Shown: piece after piece, positions 4,664 to 8,403 of the stretch
Numbering within the stretch: position 1 is the stretch's first letter
Layout of the letters: every line of letters starts with the position of its first letter
NCBI GenBank assembly: GCA_005786815.1
Contig: SYDB01000243.1
Location: forward strand, 1 to 8,403
Direction of reading: 5' to 3'
Length of the DNA: 8,403 nt
Source: Burkholderiales bacterium
Lineage (GTDB): Bacteria > Pseudomonadota > Gammaproteobacteria > Burkholderiales > Burkholderiaceae_C
The notes under the pieces: model-generated
What the model saw: only the letters and a program-made list of their open reading frames with translations
What the model was told of the DNA's origin: nothing
Databases searched by the model: none
Translations under genes and position numbers: made by a program

Positions 4664-7267
4664 CTAGAGCTGCCATAAGGCGGCACGAACAATAGCCGCT
4701 GCATCCACTTCGAAATAGTTACGCAATGCCGCGCGCGTATCGCTGCGACCAAATCCATCCGTACCCAGCGTTTTATAGCGTCTGCCCTCAGGAATAAAAG
4801 CTCTCACGCTCTCAGTTACTGCGCACACGTAGTCTGAGGCAGCCAATACAGGGCCTTGGCTTTGCGACAACAACGCAGTTAAGTGCGCAACAGTTTTCGT
4901 GTCTTGGTCAGCACACGCGCGACCATCTCGGGCTAATTCACTCCAACTGGTTACGCTGATCACTTCGACGTTGGCACCTTGGCCCGCTAAAAGCTTGGCG
5001 GCAGTGAGTACTTCTAACAAAATGGCCCCGGAGCCCATCAGTGTCAGATGTTGTTTTGAATCGCCCTTTTCTGAGGGGAAGTTAGCAAAGCGGTAGGCCC
5101 CACGCAAAATACCATCGGCGTTTTCTAGTGAGATGTCTGCATTCGCATAGTTCTCGTTCATTAAGGTGACGTAGTAAAAAACATCGACCTGCTGCTCCAC
5201 CATCTCGCGCATTCCTGCATCCAAAATGATGGCTAGCTCACCTGCAAAAGCAGGGTCATAGGCTTTGCAATTGGGAATGGTTGCCGCCACCAAATGGCTG
5301 CTGCCATCTTGGTGCTGCAGGCCTTCGCCACCCAAAGTTGTCCTGCCAGATGTTGCCCCCAACAAAAAGCCTCTGGCGCGTTGGTCAGCAGCCGCCCAAA
5401 TGGCGTCACCCACCCGCTGAAAACCAAACATCGAGTAGTAAATGTAAAAAGGCAGCATGGCAAAACCGTGCACGCTGTAACTGGTTGCAGCAGCAGTCCA
5501 GCTTGCAAGCGCGCCCGCTTCGCTAATGCCCTCTTCCAAAATTTGGCCATCGAGTGCTTCGCGGTAACTCAACACAGAGCCGATATCTTCTGGCGCGTAG
5601 TGCTGGCCCACGCTGCTGTAAATACCGACCTGTTTAAACAAGTTGGCCATTCCAAAAGTGCGCGCCTCGTCAGCCACGATAGGAACCAAGCGCCGACCCA
5701 ACACAGGGTCTTTCAACAAATTGCCCAACATGCGCACAAATGCCATGGTGGTACTCATCTCTTTACCGTCCGCAGCGATTGCAAACTGGGCATAACTTTC
5801 TAACGCGGGTACAGGCAGAGTAGCGCAGTGCGTTTCGCGTTTTGGCATGCTGCCACCCAGGTTTTGACGATGCTTCATCAAATACGCCATCTCCGCGCTG
5901 TCAGATGCGGGCTTGTAAAACGCCAATCCTTTTGCTTGCTCATCCGTCAGTGGTAAGTCGAAACGATTTCGGTATTCGATCAAGTCTTGTTCATCAAATT
6001 TTTTCTGGCTATGCGTTGTCATCTTGCCCTGACCCGCACTGCCCATGCCAAAACCCTTTTTGGTGTGCGCCAAGATAACAACAGGCTGTCCTTGATGTTC
6101 ACGCGCAGCGGCATAGGCGGAGAAAATTTTCACTACATCATGGCCACCGCGTTTTAAACGATCGATTTGCTCATCGGTCATGCCTTGGGCCAAGCGTTTC
6201 AAGTCTTCGTTTTGCCCAAAGAAGTTGTCGCGGTTGTAGCGACCGTTTTTAGCGGCAAAGGTCTGCATCTGCCCATCCACGGTTTGGGCAAATGCTTTCA
6301 ATAAGGCACCCGTGGTATCACGCGCAAACAAGCCGTCCCAATCACTGCCCCACACCAACTTGATGACCTTCCAGCCAGCACCTGAAAATAATTTTTCAAG
6401 CTCATCGATGATGCGACCATTGCCTCGCACCGGACCATCTAAGCGCTGCAAATTGCAATTCACTACCCAAACCAAGTTGTCTAGTCGTTCACGTGCGGCC
6501 AAGGTCAAAGCACTCATGCTCTCGGGTTCATCCATCTCACCGTCACCAAACACACCCCAGACCTTGCGACCTTCGCACTGCAATAAATTGCGATGCGTCA
6601 AGTAACGCATAAAGCGTGCGTGATAGATGGAACTAATCGGCCCCAATCCCATAGACCCCGTGGGGAACTGCCAAAAGTCGGGCATCAACCAAGGATGCGG
6701 ATAACTCGACAGCCCACGGGCACCGACTTTTTGTGCATTGATTTCTTGGCGATAGTGCAACAAGTCTTCTTCCGACAAACGTCCTTCTAAAAATGCCCGC
6801 GCATAAACACCCGGAGCACTGTGCGGTTGAAAAAATACCAAATCGCCGCCCTGCTCTGGCGTACGCGCTTGAAAGAAATGGTGAAAGCCTGTCTCGAACA
6901 AATCAGCTACGCTGGCATAACTTGCAATGTGTCCCCCCAACTCACCATAGGCTTGGTTAGCGCGCACCACCATGGCCAATGCATTCCAACGCATGATGGA
7001 TGTCAGGCGTTCTTCAATTTGAATATCACCAGGAAACTCCGGCTGGTGGTCGACAGAAATGGAGTTGGCGTAAGGTGTGTTGAGATCGGGCAGCCAGCCT
7101 GTCCTGTGTTGTTGCGCCACAGCAGTCAAGCTATTTAAGATTTGATTGACCCGCTCAGGCCCCTCGTTGGCTAAGAGAGACAGCAATGCTTCTTGCCATT
7201 CCGCGGTTTCTTCAGGATTGGTGTCTTGTGCCCAGTGGGCGAGGTCAATTGGAGCGTCCATGGTCAT
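4664..7267 (-). CDS. Homodimeric-type 2-oxo acid dehydrogenase E1 (AceE/MdeB family)
   Basis: An 867-residue thiamine diphosphate enzyme of the AceE family, which decarboxylates a 2-oxo acid (pyruvate in AceE) and transfers the acyl group to an E2 lipoyl domain. Visible landmarks are GGHIASYAS (111-119), QPHSAPGVYARAFLEGRL (147-164, His149), the ThDP/Mg motif GDGEMDEPES (241-250) ending in NCN (270-272), HTKKGFGMG (401-409), the mobile loop with His419, ILEEG (576-580; Glu579 matches E. coli Glu571), the FYIYYSMFGFQRVGD block (607-621) and LGTDGFGRSDTR (834-845). The catalytic set looks intact. The C-terminus stops at AALWQL, about 30 residues before the end of E. coli AceE. No aceF or lpd gene is adjacent. 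From memory, several segments (such as GQGKMTTHSQKKFD) resemble the MdeB-type paralogue implicated in 2-oxobutyrate use; substrate unproven. Two ATGs, at 7267 and 7261, could serve; neither has a strong Shine-Dalgarno. Confidence 0.93.
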   Translation of the reverse strand: MTMDAPIDLAHWAQDTNPEETAEWQEALLSLLANEGPERVNQILNSLTAVAQQHRTGWLPDLNTPYANSISVDHQPEFPGDIQIEERLTSIMRWNALAMVVRANQAYGELGGHIASYASVADLFETGFHHFFQARTPEQGGDLVFFQPHSAPGVYARAFLEGRLSEEDLLHYRQEINAQKVGARGLSSYPHPWLMPDFWQFPTGSMGLGPISSIYHARFMRYLTHRNLLQCEGRKVWGVFGDGEMDEPESMSALTLAARERLDNLVWVVNCNLQRLDGPVRGNGRIIDELEKLFSGAGWKVIKLVWGSDWDGLFARDTTGALLKAFAQTVDGQMQTFAAKNGRYNRDNFFGQNEDLKRLAQGMTDEQIDRLKRGGHDVVKIFSAYAAAREHQGQPVVILAHTKKGFGMGSAGQGKMTTHSQKKFDEQDLIEYRNRFDLPLTDEQAKGLAFYKPASDSAEMAYLMKHRQNLGGSMPKRETHCATLPVPALESYAQFAIAADGKEMSTTMAFVRMLGNLLKDPVLGRRLVPIVADEARTFGMANLFKQVGIYSSVGQHYAPEDIGSVLSYREALDGQILEEGISEAGALASWTAAATSYSVHGFAMLPFYIYYSMFGFQRVGDAIWAAADQRARGFLLGATSGRTTLGGEGLQHQDGSSHLVAATIPNCKAYDPAFAGELAIILDAGMREMVEQQVDVFYYVTLMNENYANADISLENADGILRGAYRFANFPSEKGDSKQHLTLMGSGAILLEVLTAAKLLAGQGANVEVISVTSWSELARDGRACADQDTKTVAHLTALLSQSQGPVLAASDYVCAVTESVRAFIPEGRRYKTLGTDGFGRSDTRAALRNYFEVDAAAIVRAALWQL

Positions 7268-7304
7268 AACTTTAAGCTTGATTTTTCAAAATAGGCACAA
7301 ACCA

Positions 7305-8403
7305 TCAAAAAGATCTAGGCAGACCCAGCACATGTTCAGCCACATAGGAATAAATCAGGTTGGTTGAAATCGGCGCGACTTGGTACAAGCGTGTTTCACG
7401 AAATTTTCTTTCAACGTCATATTCACAGGCGAAGCCAAAACCACCGTGTGTTTGAAGGCAGACATTAGCGGCTTCCCATGAAGCCTTTGCCGCAAGGTAT
7501 TTCGCCATATTGGACTCCGCTCCGCAGGGTTGTCCGGCATCAAACAAAGCACAGGCTTGGAAACGCATGAGATTTGCCGCCTCGGTTTCAATATAGCTGT
7601 CTGCAATCGGAAATTGCACGCCTTGGTTTTGACCAATAGGACGACCAAAAACTTCACGGCTCGCAGCGTACTTTCTTGCACGATCAATGAACCAATAGGC
7701 ATCCCCTATGCACTCTGCAGCAATAAGCGTGCGTTCTGCATTGAGCCCATCCAAAATATAGCGAAAGCCTTGCCCTTCTTCGCCTATTAAATTTTCTGCT
7801 GGTATCTCTAAGTTATCAAAGAACACCTCATTGGTTTCATGGTTCACCATATTACGAATCGGCTTGACTGTCATTCCACCACCCATAGCTTGCTGGATGT
7901 CAACGATAAAAACAGACATACCTTCGCTTTTACGCTTGACTTGTACCAACGGTGTGGTGCGGGCCAACAGAATCATTAAATCTGAATGCTGAATACGTGA
8001 GATCCAAACCTTCTGACCATTGACGACATAGCGGTCGTCTTTTTTAACCGCAGTGGTTTTGAGTTGTGTGGTGTCGGTACCGGTCGTAGGTTCTGTCACC
8101 GCCATAGACTGCAATCTGCATGTACCAGCTGCAATCTGCGGCAAGTACAACTCTTTTTGGGCTTGTGACCCGTGTCTTAGCAAAGTCCCCATGTTGTACA
8201 TCTGACCGTGGCAAGAACCCGCGTTACCACCAGAGAAGTTAATCTCTTCCATGATCACAGAGGCCTCAGCCAAACCAAGGCCAGAGCCACCAAATTCAGT
8301 GGGAATCAATGCCGCCAACCAACCAGCCTTTGTCAAGGCATCTACAAAGGCTACTGGATATGCCCGCTCATCATCTACTTTTTGCCAGTAACTGGAATCG
8401 AAC
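7305..8403 (-). CDS. Acyl-CoA dehydrogenase (5' end beyond the window)
   Basis: The reading frame is open to the right edge: 365 residues are visible and perhaps 20-30 N-terminal ones are missing. A TTG at 8336 is internal, because typical family sequence (FDSSYWQKVDDERAYPVAFV) lies upstream of it. FAD-dependent acyl-CoA dehydrogenases oxidise acyl-CoA to enoyl-CoA and pass electrons to ETF. Visible features, numbered from the first visible residue, are IPTEFGGSGLGL (33-44), the flavin/substrate signature around AVTEPTTGTD (101-110), VNGQKVWIS (127-135), REVFGRPIGQNQGVQFPIAD (249-268) and QTHGGFGFACEYDVER (317-332). The usual YEGTS segment with the catalytic Glu reads YQVAPISTN (340-348), so that Glu is absent. 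Glu223 in GLNAERT occupies the position used as base in isovaleryl- and long-chain enzymes. The stop is 37 bases before the E1 gene, suggesting one transcript. The substrate is unknown. Confidence 0.93.
   Translation of the reverse strand, partial: FDSSYWQKVDDERAYPVAFVDALTKAGWLAALIPTEFGGSGLGLAEASVIMEEINFSGGNAGSCHGQMYNMGTLLRHGSQAQKELYLPQIAAGTCRLQSMAVTEPTTGTDTTQLKTTAVKKDDRYVVNGQKVWISRIQHSDLMILLARTTPLVQVKRKSEGMSVFIVDIQQAMGGGMTVKPIRNMVNHETNEVFFDNLEIPAENLIGEEGQGFRYILDGLNAERTLIAAECIGDAYWFIDRARKYAASREVFGRPIGQNQGVQFPIADSYIETEAANLMRFQACALFDAGQPCGAESNMAKYLAAKASWEAANVCLQTHGGFGFACEYDVERKFRETRLYQVAPISTNLIYSYVAEHVLGLPRSF

Noticed and set aside
5294..5803. Open frame of 169 codons on the plus strand
   Set aside because: It lies wholly antisense to the strongly conserved E1 gene, has no recognisable protein pattern and no ribosome binding site; it is a shadow of the coding strand.
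7268..7304. AT-rich gap between acyl-CoA dehydrogenase and E1 genes, examined for a terminator or promoter
   Set aside because: The best stem is four base pairs (TTGA/TCAA), and there is no paired -35/-10; it looks like a plain operon spacer.

Overview
The window reads as an ordinary stretch of bacterial chromosome. It is tightly packed and every gene lies on the minus strand. The protein types suggest a betaproteobacterium of the order Burkholderiales, perhaps a Comamonadaceae-like freshwater lineage. They include a homodimeric-type (AceE family) 2-oxo acid dehydrogenase E1, an EI24-domain membrane protein directly before a CinA-type molybdopterin-binding protein, and a YncE-like propeller next to a polysaccharide deacetylase. 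This placement is a judgement from protein style, not from a search. There is no sign of an RNA gene, transposon, CRISPR array, prophage or integration site, and no gene-free stretch longer than about 100 bases.

In the direction of transcription (right to left) there are two groups. The first runs from the right edge to about 3875: an acyl-CoA dehydrogenase cut off by the window edge, then an AceE/MdeB-type E1, then an RsuA-type 16S rRNA pseudouridine synthase. The gaps are only 37 and 36 bases, so these are probably co-transcribed. The first two suit acyl-CoA or 2-oxo acid catabolism. No E2 or E3 gene sits beside the E1.

A 95-base gap (3780-3874) separates this from a second, tighter group: an exported seven-bladed YVTN/YncE-like beta-propeller, an exported polysaccharide deacetylase, a membrane di-iron sterol desaturase/fatty acid hydroxylase family protein, an EI24-domain membrane protein and the start of a CinA-like molybdopterin-binding protein. 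These genes overlap by 17, 13 and 32 bases or are 11 bases apart, which points to translational coupling. Three of the first four products act in or beyond the inner membrane and the fourth is also a membrane protein, so an envelope or lipid role is possible but unproven.

The points most worth a second look are: the deacetylase has Thr where the family has a metal-binding Asp; the E1 lacks the usual C-terminal tail of about 30 residues and has no local E2 partner; the acyl-CoA dehydrogenase lacks the usual C-terminal catalytic Glu but has one at the alternative isovaleryl/long-chain enzyme position; and the propeller probably starts at TTG. I found no clearly new system. The closest candidate is the coupled propeller-deacetylase-hydroxylase module.
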